This document shows, in pieces, positions 47,871-57,300 of a DNA stretch of 64,000 bases. The notes below the pieces were generated by a model that saw nothing but the letters and a program-made list of their open reading frames with translations, searched no databases and had not been told where the DNA came from. The first letter of the stretch is position 1; each line of letters opens with the position of its first letter. Made by a program: the position numbers and the translations under genes. Origin of the DNA: Paraburkholderia sp. UYCP14C (GTDB taxonomy: Bacteria > Pseudomonadota > Gammaproteobacteria > Burkholderiales > Burkholderiaceae); NCBI RefSeq assembly GCF_004197395.1, contig NZ_SELS01000007.1, positions 124,001 to 188,000 on the forward strand, written 5' to 3'.

Positions 47871-49163
47871 ATGAGCGTTCCGCAACAAGCCTTCCTACGC
47901 GATGCGATGCGTCGCCTGAACATGACGCGCGATACGTTCGCTAACCGCATCGGCGTGTCGCGCCGGGCGCTCGACACGTGGCTGCTGCCGGACGACTCGC
48001 AGGAATCGCGGGCGATGCCGGAAATCGTCGAGCGCTTCGTGTCGGAGATCGTCACGAACACCGAGCCGGGAGAAGGATATACGCAAAGCGTAGACTCGCA
48101 ATCGCTCGCGAGCCAGATACTGTTCGAGGGCAAGCCGCAGTTGCTGTCGGTCGATCAGTTTTCGCGCGATTCGGTCGAGGCGCTCTTTCGCGTCGCCGAC
48201 ATCATGCAGCCGATCGCCCGGCGCCGCAAAATCTCGCGCGTGCTCGAAGGCGCGGTGCTCGGCAATCTGTTCTTCGAGGCGAGCACGCGTACCCGCGTGA
48301 GCTTCGGCGCTGCGTTCTGCCGGCTCGGCGGCTCGGTGTGCGACACGACCGGCTTCACGTTTTCGTCAATGGCAAAAGGCGAATCGATCTACGACACGAG
48401 CCGCGTGATGAGCGGCTACGTCGACGCACTGGTGATCCGCCATCCGGAGCAAGGCTCGGTGGCCGAATTCGCGCGTGCGACCAACGTTCCGGTGATCAAC
48501 GGCGGCGACGGTCCCGGCGAGCATCCGAGCCAGGCGCTGCTCGACCTGTACACGATCCAGCGTGAGTTCTCGCGCCTGGGCAAGATCGTCGACGGCGCGC
48601 ACATCGCGCTGGTCGGCGACCTCAAGTACGGCCGTACCGTGCATTCGCTGGTGAAGCTGCTGGCGCTGTACCGCGGCATCAAGTTCACGCTGATTGCGCC
48701 GCCGACGCTCGAAATGCCGGGTTATATCATCGAGCAGATTTCGCGCAACGGTCACGTGATCGAACAGACACACGACCTGCGCAACGGCCTGCGCGGCGCC
48801 GACGTCGTGTACGCGACGCGCATCCAGAAGGAGCGCTTTGCCGACGAGTCGTTCGAAGGCTACACGCCCGACTTCCAGATCAACCAGGCGCTCGTCGATA
48901 GCGTGTGCGGCGCCGATACGCTGATCATGCACCCGCTGCCGCGCGACAGCCGCCCCGGCGCGAACGATCTGAGCACCGACCTCAATCACGATTCGCGGCT
49001 CGCGATTTTCCGGCAAACGGACAACGGCATTCCGGTGCGGATGGCGATTTTCGCGGTGCTGCTCGGCGTCGACAAACTGGTCCAGCATTCGATGCGCGAT
49101 GCCGCGTGGCGCCCGCCCGTCTATCTCGGCCCGGACGACGCGGTGTTTCACGGGATCGATTGA
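47871..49163 (+). CDS. Aspartate/ornithine carbamoyltransferase family protein with N-terminal HTH
   Basis: 430 aa. Residues 1-65 look like an XRE-type HTH (FLRDAMRRLNMTRDTFANRI, then GVSRRALDTWLL), with a linker of about 30 residues. The catalytic part has FFEASTRTRVSFGAAF (carbamoyl-phosphate binding STRT), PSQALLDLYTIQ, and HPLPRD. The ATCase-specific pattern indicates aspartate as acceptor, giving carbamoyl-aspartate for pyrimidine synthesis. Normal catalytic chains are about 300-320 aa, so the HTH part is a true extension. The gene's promoter and coding sequence carry matching inverted repeats, hinting at self-control. Confidence 0.92.
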   Translation: MSVPQQAFLRDAMRRLNMTRDTFANRIGVSRRALDTWLLPDDSQESRAMPEIVERFVSEIVTNTEPGEGYTQSVDSQSLASQILFEGKPQLLSVDQFSRDSVEALFRVADIMQPIARRRKISRVLEGAVLGNLFFEASTRTRVSFGAAFCRLGGSVCDTTGFTFSSMAKGESIYDTSRVMSGYVDALVIRHPEQGSVAEFARATNVPVINGGDGPGEHPSQALLDLYTIQREFSRLGKIVDGAHIALVGDLKYGRTVHSLVKLLALYRGIKFTLIAPPTLEMPGYIIEQISRNGHVIEQTHDLRNGLRGADVVYATRIQKERFADESFEGYTPDFQINQALVDSVCGADTLIMHPLPRDSRPGANDLSTDLNHDSRLAIFRQTDNGIPVRMAIFAVLLGVDKLVQHSMRDAAWRPPVYLGPDDAVFHGID

Positions 49164-49183
49164 CGCGGACAGCGGTCTGCCGG

Positions 49184-50050
49184 TCAGGCAGCGGGCGCGG
49201 CCGCGGCGCGCGCTTCACGCATTTCGCGCGCCGCCTGCCTGAACGCGCCGGCAAAAAACAGCACCTGATATTTGACCGCGTTCGACCAGTACTTCCATGT
49301 ATGACCGCCGGGCCGCTCGGCATAATCGTGCGGCACGCCGAGCTCGACGAGCCGCTCGTGCAGCAGACGGTTCGACTGCACGAGCGAGTCGTTCACGCCG
49401 CAATCGATCGTCAACGCGATATGGTCGCGGCCGAAATCCTCCGCACTGGCGACGATCGCTTCGCTATTCCAGAAGTCCACATGTTGCGACGGGTCGCCGA
49501 ACACCCGTTCGATGCCGGGCTCGTCCTCGCTGCCACGAGGGTCCACCGCTCCGCTGATGCTGCCCGCCGCGCCGAACGCGTCGGGCCGGTCGAGCGCAAT
49601 GCGCAGTGCACCGAATCCGCCCATGCTCAAGCCCGTGATCGCGCGCGCCTGCTTCGTCGCAATCGTGCGGAAATGGCTGTCGATGAAGGCCACCACCTCG
49701 GTGCCCACGTAGGTTTCATAGCGGCTGCGCGGATCGACGGGGCTATCGATATACCAGCTTTCGTGGCCGCCGTCGGGCATCACGAGGATCACGTGATAGC
49801 GGTCGGCCAGCTTGCCGATATGCGAATTCGCGGTCCAGTCCGTGTAATCGCCGCCCGAGCCGTGCAGCACATAGACGACCGGAAAGCGCGCGGCCTGGTT
49901 GCCGCGCGCATACTGATCGGGCAGCACGACGGTTGCGTCGAACGTCCGATGCATCGCCGCGCTCGGGATCGTGACGACGCGCGACTGGAACGCCCACGCC
50001 GGCGACCCGATCAGCATCAGAATGAGCCAGAACGTACGGACTGGATTCAT
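49184..50050 (-). CDS. Secreted alpha/beta-hydrolase esterase (esterase D/Ag85-like)
   Basis: 288 aa from ATG 50050; the 20 residues ahead of it in frame lack signal-peptide logic. Signal MNPVRTFWLILMLIG then SPAWAFQ. Oxyanion motif VLHGSGGDYTDW, nucleophile GLSMGG, acid TIDCGVNDSL, and His in GGHTWKYW complete the triad. Similar to tributyrin/feruloyl/formylglutathione esterases; the periplasmic signal argues for an exported ester hydrolase. It is convergent with the ATCase gene. Confidence 0.88.
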   Translation of the reverse strand: MNPVRTFWLILMLIGSPAWAFQSRVVTIPSAAMHRTFDATVVLPDQYARGNQAARFPVVYVLHGSGGDYTDWTANSHIGKLADRYHVILVMPDGGHESWYIDSPVDPRSRYETYVGTEVVAFIDSHFRTIATKQARAITGLSMGGFGALRIALDRPDAFGAAGSISGAVDPRGSEDEPGIERVFGDPSQHVDFWNSEAIVASAEDFGRDHIALTIDCGVNDSLVQSNRLLHERLVELGVPHDYAERPGGHTWKYWSNAVKYQVLFFAGAFRQAAREMREARAAAAPAA

Positions 50051-50206
50051 GGTGAGTCGCCCTTGCGCTTGTTTTCCGCCAGCTTCCGGCTGCTTACCTT
50101 CGTCAGGCATCCGAATAAAGCTGCTCCGGCGTGCCTCGGCTTATGTCCGTCGACGACTCTAGCAACGGCGACTTACAACCAAATTTCAGCGAAGCATACG
50201 ATCCAG

Positions 50207-51031
50207 TCAGACTTCAGCCGCCTCATCCGCTTCGGTTGCCGTCGCGACGCCCGTATCGTCGACGTGCGCGGCAAACCCAACCTGCCCGGGCGCCAGATCG
50301 TCCCGCAATGTGAGCGCCGGAATCGCGTAAGAACCGCCGTTCTGCGGCCGGAATGCGATCGGCGTGGCGGTCCACAGCGCGTCGAGCCGTCGCCCGAGCG
50401 CCTCGCTGACCTCGGCATACCTCGTCTCGTCGACGCGACTCGTGCGGTAGACGACGAACGGCGGCAATACCTCGAAACCGGGGTAATACAGCACGCCGTG
50501 CTGGATCGGGAACAGCACGTCGTCGATCGGACCGTTGATGCCGCGTGCGCTGTAGTGCGACTCCCAACCGCCCGTCGTCACGACCAGCATCGCGCGCTTG
50601 CCCGCGAAACGGCCCTCGCCGTAACGCTCGCCCCAGCGCGCATCGGAGTGCTCGCCGATGCCATACGCGAGACCATAGGCATAGACGCGCTCCACCCAGC
50701 CCTTCATGATCGCCGGCATCGAGAACCACCACAGCGGAAACTGCAGGATCACCGCATCGGCCCATTTCAGCTTGTCCTGCTCGCGCGCGATGTCCTCGCT
50801 CTGCAGGCCATTCTCGAACGCATGCTTCGATTCGAGCGACGCGAAGAAGCGCTCGCCGCTTTGGCGCTCGCTGGTGTCGTTCGCATCGAGCGACGCTTTC
50901 CAGTTCATCGCGTACAGATCGGATACCTGCACCGTATGGCCGGCGTGTTCGAGATGGCGGACCGTAAAGTCCTTCAGCGAACCGTTCAACGATTTCGGTT
51001 CGGGATGCGCATAGATGATGAGAACGTTCAT
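50207..51031 (-). CDS. NAD(P)H:quinone oxidoreductase-like flavoprotein
   Basis: 274 aa from ATG 51031 (GAAGG upstream). Flavodoxin-like fold: MNVLIIYAHPEPKSLNGSLK, then DLYAMNW, LQFPLWWFSMPAIMKGWVER and VVTTGGWESHYS. This is the NQO1/YabF/KefF type, FMN or FAD dependent. It reduces quinones or electrophiles by two electrons. A C-terminal tail is longer than usual. It is divergent from a LysR regulator with a dyad in the shared region. Confidence 0.92.
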   Translation of the reverse strand: MNVLIIYAHPEPKSLNGSLKDFTVRHLEHAGHTVQVSDLYAMNWKASLDANDTSERQSGERFFASLESKHAFENGLQSEDIAREQDKLKWADAVILQFPLWWFSMPAIMKGWVERVYAYGLAYGIGEHSDARWGERYGEGRFAGKRAMLVVTTGGWESHYSARGINGPIDDVLFPIQHGVLYYPGFEVLPPFVVYRTSRVDETRYAEVSEALGRRLDALWTATPIAFRPQNGGSYAIPALTLRDDLAPGQVGFAAHVDDTGVATATEADEAAEV

Positions 51032-51079
51032 GATGGGACCTTCGTGGCTGAAAACAGTCACGATAGGCATCGTCGAGGT

Positions 51080-51103
51080 ATATTGGAAATGAATTCCCAA
51101 TAT
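51080..51103. promoter_or_regulatory. LysR-type dyad between quinone reductase and LysR genes
   Basis: ATATTGG (51080-51086) and CCAATAT (51097-51103) are exact inverted arms separated by ten bases. It overlaps the start of the LysR reading frame, so the true LysR start may be the GTG at 51117 (VNLRRLDLNL), as in many relatives. Confidence 0.65.
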
Positions 51104-52010
51104 GTCAGGTATTGCCGTGGTTAATCTCAGAAGACTGGACCTGAACCTGCTGGTCACGCTCGACGTGCTGCTCGAAGAGCACAACGTGACTCGCGCCGCC
51201 GAACGGCTGAACTTTTCGCAGCCGTCGGTCAGCGTGCATCTGGCGAAACTGCGCGACGTATTCGGCGATCCGCTGCTATTGCCCGGACCGCGCGGCATGC
51301 GGCCCACCGCGAAAGCTCAGGAACTGCGCGAGCCGTTGCGCGAAGCGCTCGACGCACTGCAGCGCGCGGTCGCGCCAACCAGCCCGTTCGATCCGGCCGC
51401 GGCGACGCAAACCTGGCGCATCGCCGCTACGGACTACGCGGAGTCGACGATCATCCTGCCGATGCTCGCGGGCTTGCGCGTGGCGGCGCCCGGCACGCGT
51501 CTGGCGATCGTCGAGGCGGCACCGCCGCGGCTCGCGCGCCAGGCCGAACAGGGCGACATCGATCTCGGCTTTCATACGAGCGAAGGCGCGCCCGAGGGCT
51601 TGCGCCGTCGCCTGCTGTTTGCCGAGCGGTACGTGCTGGTCGGCCGCGCCGGTCATCCGAAGCTGAAACGCCGGCCCACCCTCGCGCAGTTCTGCAAGCT
51701 CGAACATGTGATCGTGTCGCCCGATGGCGGCGGATTTTTCGGCGTCACCGACGAGGCGCTCGCGAAGGTGGGGCTCGCGCGCAAGGTCGTGCTGTCAGTG
51801 CCGCACTTTCTGTTCATGCAATCGGTGCTCGCGAGCACGGATCTGGTGGGGATGCTGCCCGCGCGTCTCGTGCGCGGCTCGGACGCGCTGCGCATGGTCG
51901 AACCGCCCGTCGAGGTGCCGGGCTACGAGATGGCGATGCTGTGGCACGAGCGCGTGCATCGTGATCCTGCGCATCAGTGGTTGCGGGAGTTTATTGCGGC
52001 GTCGGTTTGA
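51102..52010 (+). CDS. LysR-family regulator (NodD/NahR-like group)
   Basis: 302 aa as drawn, or 297 if it starts at the GTG at 51117. NLRRLDLNLLVTLDVLLEE followed by HNVTRAAERLNFSQPSVSVH is typical of the NodD/NahR/LinR branch. The effector domain is complete. It is divergent from the flavin reductase and likely induces it in response to a quinone or aromatic electrophile. Dyad 51080-51103 is its probable site. Confidence 0.92.
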   Translation: MSGIAVVNLRRLDLNLLVTLDVLLEEHNVTRAAERLNFSQPSVSVHLAKLRDVFGDPLLLPGPRGMRPTAKAQELREPLREALDALQRAVAPTSPFDPAAATQTWRIAATDYAESTIILPMLAGLRVAAPGTRLAIVEAAPPRLARQAEQGDIDLGFHTSEGAPEGLRRRLLFAERYVLVGRAGHPKLKRRPTLAQFCKLEHVIVSPDGGGFFGVTDEALAKVGLARKVVLSVPHFLFMQSVLASTDLVGMLPARLVRGSDALRMVEPPVEVPGYEMAMLWHERVHRDPAHQWLREFIAASV

Positions 52011-52055
52011 GCGACGACGCGATGTATCCGAGCGACGGATGGCGATCAGGCGTGG

Positions 52056-52493
52056 TCATGCGGCTTGCGTGGCTGGAATGGGAGAGCCCGTCATACTCAT
52101 GACGAATCTCTGCAGTCGATCCCAGGCTACCTGGTAGCGGTGCAACGGTACCGCGGCCAACTGTTCGTCATGCACGGTCAGCAGACGTTCGACTGCCCTT
52201 CGTTCATGATCGAACAGTGACCACCGCTCCTGCTGTTCGGCGCGTTCGACACAGGCGTCCAGTGCCGCCTCCGCCTGCCGATACAGGTCGAGGTCGGCTC
52301 CAGATGCGGTTTCCTGCGGCAAATAGAACGCAAGGTAGGTGGCACGCAGCAGATTGACAATCTGCTGCGAATCGCCCCTTCCGGCCCGAACGGCAGCTAG
52401 CGCCAGGTGATTCTCGAGCGACAATGCCCGCACCTTACCGGTCGACAGCGGCAGCAACATCTCATTCGTGCGTACCTTACGCTTGCAATTCAT
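52056..52493 (-). CDS. Hypothetical helical protein
   Basis: 145 aa from ATG 52493, chosen for the GGGAGG site upstream. An in-frame TTG overlapping the preceding stop (TTGA) would add 21 residues. Mostly alpha-helical with many Gln/Glu/Arg; KVRTNEMLLPLSTGKVRALS then LENHLALAAVRAGRGDSQQI. Sequences like this in Burkholderia are often loosely labelled as Fis-family regulators, without proof. It follows the three lipoprotein genes on the same strand and may be co-transcribed. Confidence 0.6.
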   Translation of the reverse strand: MNCKRKVRTNEMLLPLSTGKVRALSLENHLALAAVRAGRGDSQQIVNLLRATYLAFYLPQETASGADLDLYRQAEAALDACVERAEQQERWSLFDHERRAVERLLTVHDEQLAAVPLHRYQVAWDRLQRFVMSMTGSPIPATQAA

Positions 52494-52552
52494 TTCGAAT
52501 CCCTCCCCGACTGCTCGCAACTCGGTGCCATCGATGAACCGATCGGGAAGGC

Positions 52553-53221
52553 TCAATCAGTGCCGTACTTAGGCGACCGTGGCCCGTAAAGCAGCCCATT
52601 CGGCGGTCCGGCCTGCAGAAGCCGATAGCTCGTCACGCCGGCAATGTCGTGGCCCTTGTCCGTCAGCGAACTCGCAACCTGCTTGACCGCCGCCGTGACC
52701 AGCATGCCGATCAGGCCAGAGCCAGCATAATTGTTGCCCTCATTGCTGTTGGCGCTTGCCCTACCCTGCCACAGCACGTCGCCGGACTTGAGATCGACCA
52801 GCCGAGCGGACGCCGTTACGACCGTCGCACTGTCGAGCACGCGGTACACGCTGCCGTACTGTGTGATCTTCGAGTACAGGACCGCGTCGGCACCGAAGAT
52901 TTCGCGCAGCTTCGCGGGCGTGGTCGCCTCGATGTCCGCGGCCGCCGTCAGGCCGTTCTGCCTGAAGGTTTCGTCCATCACCGCCACCGGTATCACGTAG
53001 TAGCCGGATTCGGCGAGCGGCATCGTCATCTGCGAGAGCATGCCGTTGGTCGCCTGCACGTCCGTTGTTTCGTTGGTCGGCGGCAGCAACAGGATCGAAT
53101 GCGGCCGGCTGTTCTTGAATGCCGTGTAGTCGGCGTGCCTCGCGGGTTGTTGCGCGCACGCGGCAAGCAGTGCAACGGTCGACAGCGCAAACCAGAGCTT
53201 GAAGGAAAGGATCTTGGACAT
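52553..53221 (-). CDS. DUF799/GNA1162-type lipoprotein
   Basis: 222 aa with lipobox ALLAACAQQ. A DUF799 (GNA1162-like) core: SILLLPPTNETTDVQATNGM, YYVIPVAVMDETF, FGADAVLYSKITQYGSVY and LVDLKSGDVLWQGRA. The fold of meningococcal GNA1162 resembles TolB/CsgG-type periplasmic domains. Third in the lipoprotein set CsgG-DUF4810-DUF799, which is conserved as a block in beta-proteobacteria. It probably sits on the inner leaflet of the outer membrane. Confidence 0.9.
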   Translation of the reverse strand: MSKILSFKLWFALSTVALLAACAQQPARHADYTAFKNSRPHSILLLPPTNETTDVQATNGMLSQMTMPLAESGYYVIPVAVMDETFRQNGLTAAADIEATTPAKLREIFGADAVLYSKITQYGSVYRVLDSATVVTASARLVDLKSGDVLWQGRASANSNEGNNYAGSGLIGMLVTAAVKQVASSLTDKGHDIAGVTSYRLLQAGPPNGLLYGPRSPKYGTD

Positions 53222-53231
53222 GGCGGCTCGC

Positions 53232-53621
53232 TCAGGGCTGTTTCGGTTTCTTCTTCATCAGGAAGTCCATGTAGGTCGAGGACTCCGGAAACATCTGCTT
53301 CTCGGCTTCGAACTCCTGCATGGCCTGGGTGTCGTTGCCGACGCTCGCGTACAGCATGCCCAGTTGTGCATGAAACCCGGGCGGCGGCGTGTGCCCCTTG
53401 CCGCGGATCTCCTGGAGGGCCTTTTCAAGCGCGTCGATCTGTTCCTGTGGCGCCTTTTCGCCTTTCAGGTAGTCGCATACGGCCGGCTGGTAGCCGGTCC
53501 ACTGATAAAGCGGCGGGGGACTGTTGGCCGCGCATCCCGCGAGGAGCATCGCAGCCGCTGTTACCGGCAGACAGATTCCCCGCATCATGTGGCTATGGTT
53601 CATCGTGAATCGCGTCTTCAT
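53232..53621 (-). CDS. DUF4810 lipoprotein
   Basis: 129 aa with lipobox MLLAGCAANS and a small helical-repeat body (LYQWTGYQPAVCDYLKGEK, then PPPGFHAQLGMLYASVGNDT), TPR-like. The start may be the second or third Met of the leader. Middle gene of the trio, 10 bp before the DUF799 gene. Likely a partner subunit of the CsgG-like complex. Confidence 0.88.
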   Translation of the reverse strand: MKTRFTMNHSHMMRGICLPVTAAAMLLAGCAANSPPPLYQWTGYQPAVCDYLKGEKAPQEQIDALEKALQEIRGKGHTPPPGFHAQLGMLYASVGNDTQAMQEFEAEKQMFPESSTYMDFLMKKKPKQP

Positions 53622-53656
53622 CTTTAGTGTTGGTGCGGTTGAATGTGAAGGCGCGC

Positions 53657-54337
53657 TTACTGCGCGGCCTTGAGCGTGCCTGCATCGACCTGCTCGACCA
53701 GGTGATTGACGGCCTCCTGGATCGCCAGATCGAGTACCTTGCCGTTCAGTGTGGAGTCGTAGCTGGCCGTGCCGCCGAAGCCGATGACTTCACGGTTAGA
53801 AAGGCTGAACTCTCCCGCGCCCTGGCTCGACGCCACGACTTCCGATGTCGTCGTGTCGACAACGTTCAGGCTGACCTTTGCGTAGGCCACCTGATTCTTG
53901 CCGCGGCCGAGGATGCCAAACAGCTGCTGATGGCCGACCTCCTTGCGACCGAACTCCGTTACGTCGCCTGTGATGACGAAGCGCGCACCCTTGATCGACT
54001 GCGCCTTTTTGCTGAAGCCTGCCTCCTGGCGGATTTCGTCGAGGTTGTCACGATCGAGCACATTGAAGCGACCGCTCTGCTGAAGCGACGTGATCAGAAT
54101 GGTTTTGGCCTGACCACCGAGACGGTCGATGCCGTCCGAGAAGATGCCGCGCATATAGCTGGAACGGTTGTCGAACTTGCCGACTGAAACGCCGATGGGT
54201 TGGCCCACGGCTGGCTTCTGCGCACTAGCGACGGGTGGCACCGGTAGTGAGCGTGATGACTCGGTTGCGCATCCGCCAAGCGCTACGACGACGGCAACGG
54301 AAATGGCTGCGATACCATACTTTTTTAATAACTTCAT
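53657..54337 (-). CDS. CsgG/HfaB-family lipoprotein
   Basis: 226 aa with lipobox VALGGCATE. CsgG core: GVSVGKFDNRSSYMRGIFSD, ILITSLQQSGRFNVLDRDNL, GARFVITGDVTEFGRKEVG and a final helix VNHLVEQVDAGTL. CsgG forms the curli secretion pore and HfaB the holdfast anchor; members in this three-gene block have no proven cargo. First of the trio, 56 bp after the haemagglutinin gene, so one transcript is possible. Confidence 0.9.
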   Translation of the reverse strand: MKLLKKYGIAAISVAVVVALGGCATESSRSLPVPPVASAQKPAVGQPIGVSVGKFDNRSSYMRGIFSDGIDRLGGQAKTILITSLQQSGRFNVLDRDNLDEIRQEAGFSKKAQSIKGARFVITGDVTEFGRKEVGHQQLFGILGRGKNQVAYAKVSLNVVDTTTSEVVASSQGAGEFSLSNREVIGFGGTASYDSTLNGKVLDLAIQEAVNHLVEQVDAGTLKAAQ

Positions 54338-54393
54338 TTAGTTTTCCTCTTTGTTGAAACGACAGAAGACCACTCGCGTTGGCGGGGCGAATA

Positions 54394-57300
54394 TCAGAGC
54401 TGTGCGCTCACCTGGAAGCCGACCGTCACGCTTGGTGCGGGAAAGCCGGATGGTGCATAGATATCCGCCTGAACCGCGACGCTCGCACCGCTCAGTTGAC
54501 CGCCCTGCGTATTGGACAGCGATGACGTGTCGACGGCCACATTGCCGTTGCCTGTGATTGCGCCGCCGCTGTTGATGGTCCGGCTGCCGCCCTGCACGGT
54601 CGTATTTCCCGTCCCCAGGTTGCTCACGAGACCGCCCGTATTGTCGATGGACGCGGCCTGAATGCCGAGCGTGCCCGCATCGCCCGCCGCGCCCGTGCCC
54701 GACTGGATCTGTCCGTTCGTATTCGTCAGCGTGCCGCCGCTTGCAAGCGAAAGGGACGTGAGCGAACGTATCGAGCCCTGCGTATTGTTGATATTTCCCG
54801 CGACGTTCGTGGCGATATTGCCCTTCGCGGCGAGTACGCCGGTCGCGTTGTCCAGACTCCCGGCCTGCGCCACGATATCGCCGGCAGCGGTGATCTTGCC
54901 GCCTACGTTCGAGAAGGACCCGGAACCGTTACCCGGCGCAATCGTCACGGTCCCCGTGCCGGCGGCGAGGATCGTGCCGCCGTCGTTGTCGAGGATAGCC
55001 GGGGCGAGCGTCAGGTCCGTACTGTTCGTCTGGATCGTGCCGCCGTTCGAGTTGTCGAGCGTACTACTGGCGTTGACGCTCATCGGCGAAACGCCGTACT
55101 GCGTGATTGTGCCGCCGTGATTCAGAAGGTCTATCGCGGACAGCGCAAGCTGGTTCGCCTGAATGGTGCCGCCGCTGTTGTCGAGCGTCGAGCCGATTGC
55201 GAGCGCCAGATCCGGCGCGACGATCTGACCGCCGTTATTGGTCAGCGACCCGCTCGCGAGACTCAGGTCCGCATTCGAAAGCAGCTTGCCGTTCGTGTTG
55301 TCGACAGTGTTTCCGACCGTTGCCGTCAGGCCAGTCTGGCCGAGCACCAGACCCGCCGCGTTGTTGAGCGTACCTGCCTGGGCGACGACTTGCCCGTTGC
55401 TCTGGATGGTCCCGCCTGCGTTCGAGATCGGCCCCGCGCCGGCATCAAGCGTCAGTACGCCGGTACCCGCGTGAACGATCGTCCCGCCATCGTTGTCGAG
55501 AGTAGCCGGGGCGAGCGTCAAGTCGCTGCTGTTCGTCTGGAGCGTGCCGCCGGCCGAATTGTCGAGCGTGCCCGATACCGCGACGTTCATCGGCCCGCTA
55601 CCCGTCTGCGTAATCGTTCCCGCGTGATTGACGAGGTTTGTCGCATTCAGCGACACCTGCGCGGCTTGCGTAGATCCCGCGCTGTTGTCGAGCGTGGTCG
55701 CGCTTTCCGTCACCGTCTGACCGGCCGTAATCAAACCGCCGCTGTTGGTCAGAGATGAACCGGCATTGACCGTCGTGTTGCCCGACGCGCCGAGCGAGCC
55801 GCCGCTATTGTCGACCGATTGCGCGCTTACCTGGAGGTTCGTCTGCGCCGATACCGTGCCGTGATTGGCGATGGTGCCGCCTTGCAGCGCCACCGCACCA
55901 TTGCCGCCAATCACGCCGCCCTGTGCACCAGTTGCGGTCGTGCCTGCCGCATTCACCAGTTGGCCCGTCGTCGTGACCGAAAGACCGTCGCCGTTCAGTG
56001 ACGTAATGCGTCCCGCGGTACTGTCGAGCGACGTCCCGGCGACCGACAGACTGGCGGCGCTCTGAATCGTCCCCTGCTCGTTCGCGATGACGCCACCGCT
56101 CACCTGCATCGCGCCCTGCGAGACAATCGATCCACCCTGGTTCGTGAGCTGGCGGGACGCCTGCGCGACGAGCGGGCCTTGCGCCGAAATTACACCGCCC
56201 TGGTTCGACAGGATGCCCGCGTTAAGCGTTACGCCGCCCCCCGTCAACGAGCCTTTGTCGTTATCAAGCGTACCCGTGGCATACGCTACGATCGAGCCGC
56301 CAGCGCTCGTCGTCGCGCCCGCCAGGTTCAGATCGCCAGCATTCGCCGTCAGCGATACGTTACCGTTCGCCGCCGTCTCGCTGCCCGCGAGGTTGACGCC
56401 GCTGCCCGACAGAGACGCATTGCCGCCCGCGACGTTCTCCCCGGTCGCGCTGAGCTGCCCGACCGCAGAGACATCGAGGTCGCCCGAGTTGCCGACCGAA
56501 CCATCGTTGTTCACGCCCGCGCCGAGAGTACCGGTTGAATCGACGGAGCCGGCGTTGACGGTGATGTTGCGTTGCGCGGCGAGCGTACCGCTATTCGTCA
56601 GCGCGCCGGACGAACCGATGGTCGTATTCTGCTGCGCATAAACGGTTCCGCTATTCGCAAAGCTTCCCGCGTTGATATCGACGTTGCCGCTTGCGGTCAT
56701 CTTGCCCGACTGCACGAGCTGGCCCGAAGTCGATAGCGTGAGATCGCCGGCTTGCGCGGCAATCGTACCGGCGTTCGCCACCCCGACGCCGTTCTCGTTG
56801 CCCACCAAAGTGATCCGGTTCGCGTACATCCCGCCGAGCTGCGCGACGTCGATGGAGACGGCGGGTGCGGGTCCGCTGCCGGCGATGCGCGTCGGTGTCA
56901 GGCTCGCGTAGTCGATATTGTTCGAGCCGGTCGTCACGTTCAGCGTATTGGCGTAGATCGCCGCATTAGCCTGTACGGCTCGCGCCAGCAGGTCGACCTC
57001 GTCGATATTCGAGCCATTCAGGCCTGCGCCCTGCACGGTAATCGTGCCGCCCGTTACGTTAAAGCCGGTCAGATTGCCGCTGCCGTCAATCAGCGGATTG
57101 CCGGTCGTTAGAATTCCTTTCGACGTATTGATGAAACCGCCGCCGTCCACGACCAGGCCGGACGAATTTGCGATCACCACCGCGGCGGTCTTCTGCCCCG
57201 CGACCTCGACGTAGCCGCGCAACTGTGACGGGTTATTACTATTGACCTGGTTGACGATGATCTTCGCGGTGTCGCTCGGTCCGAAATTCGGATTACCGCT

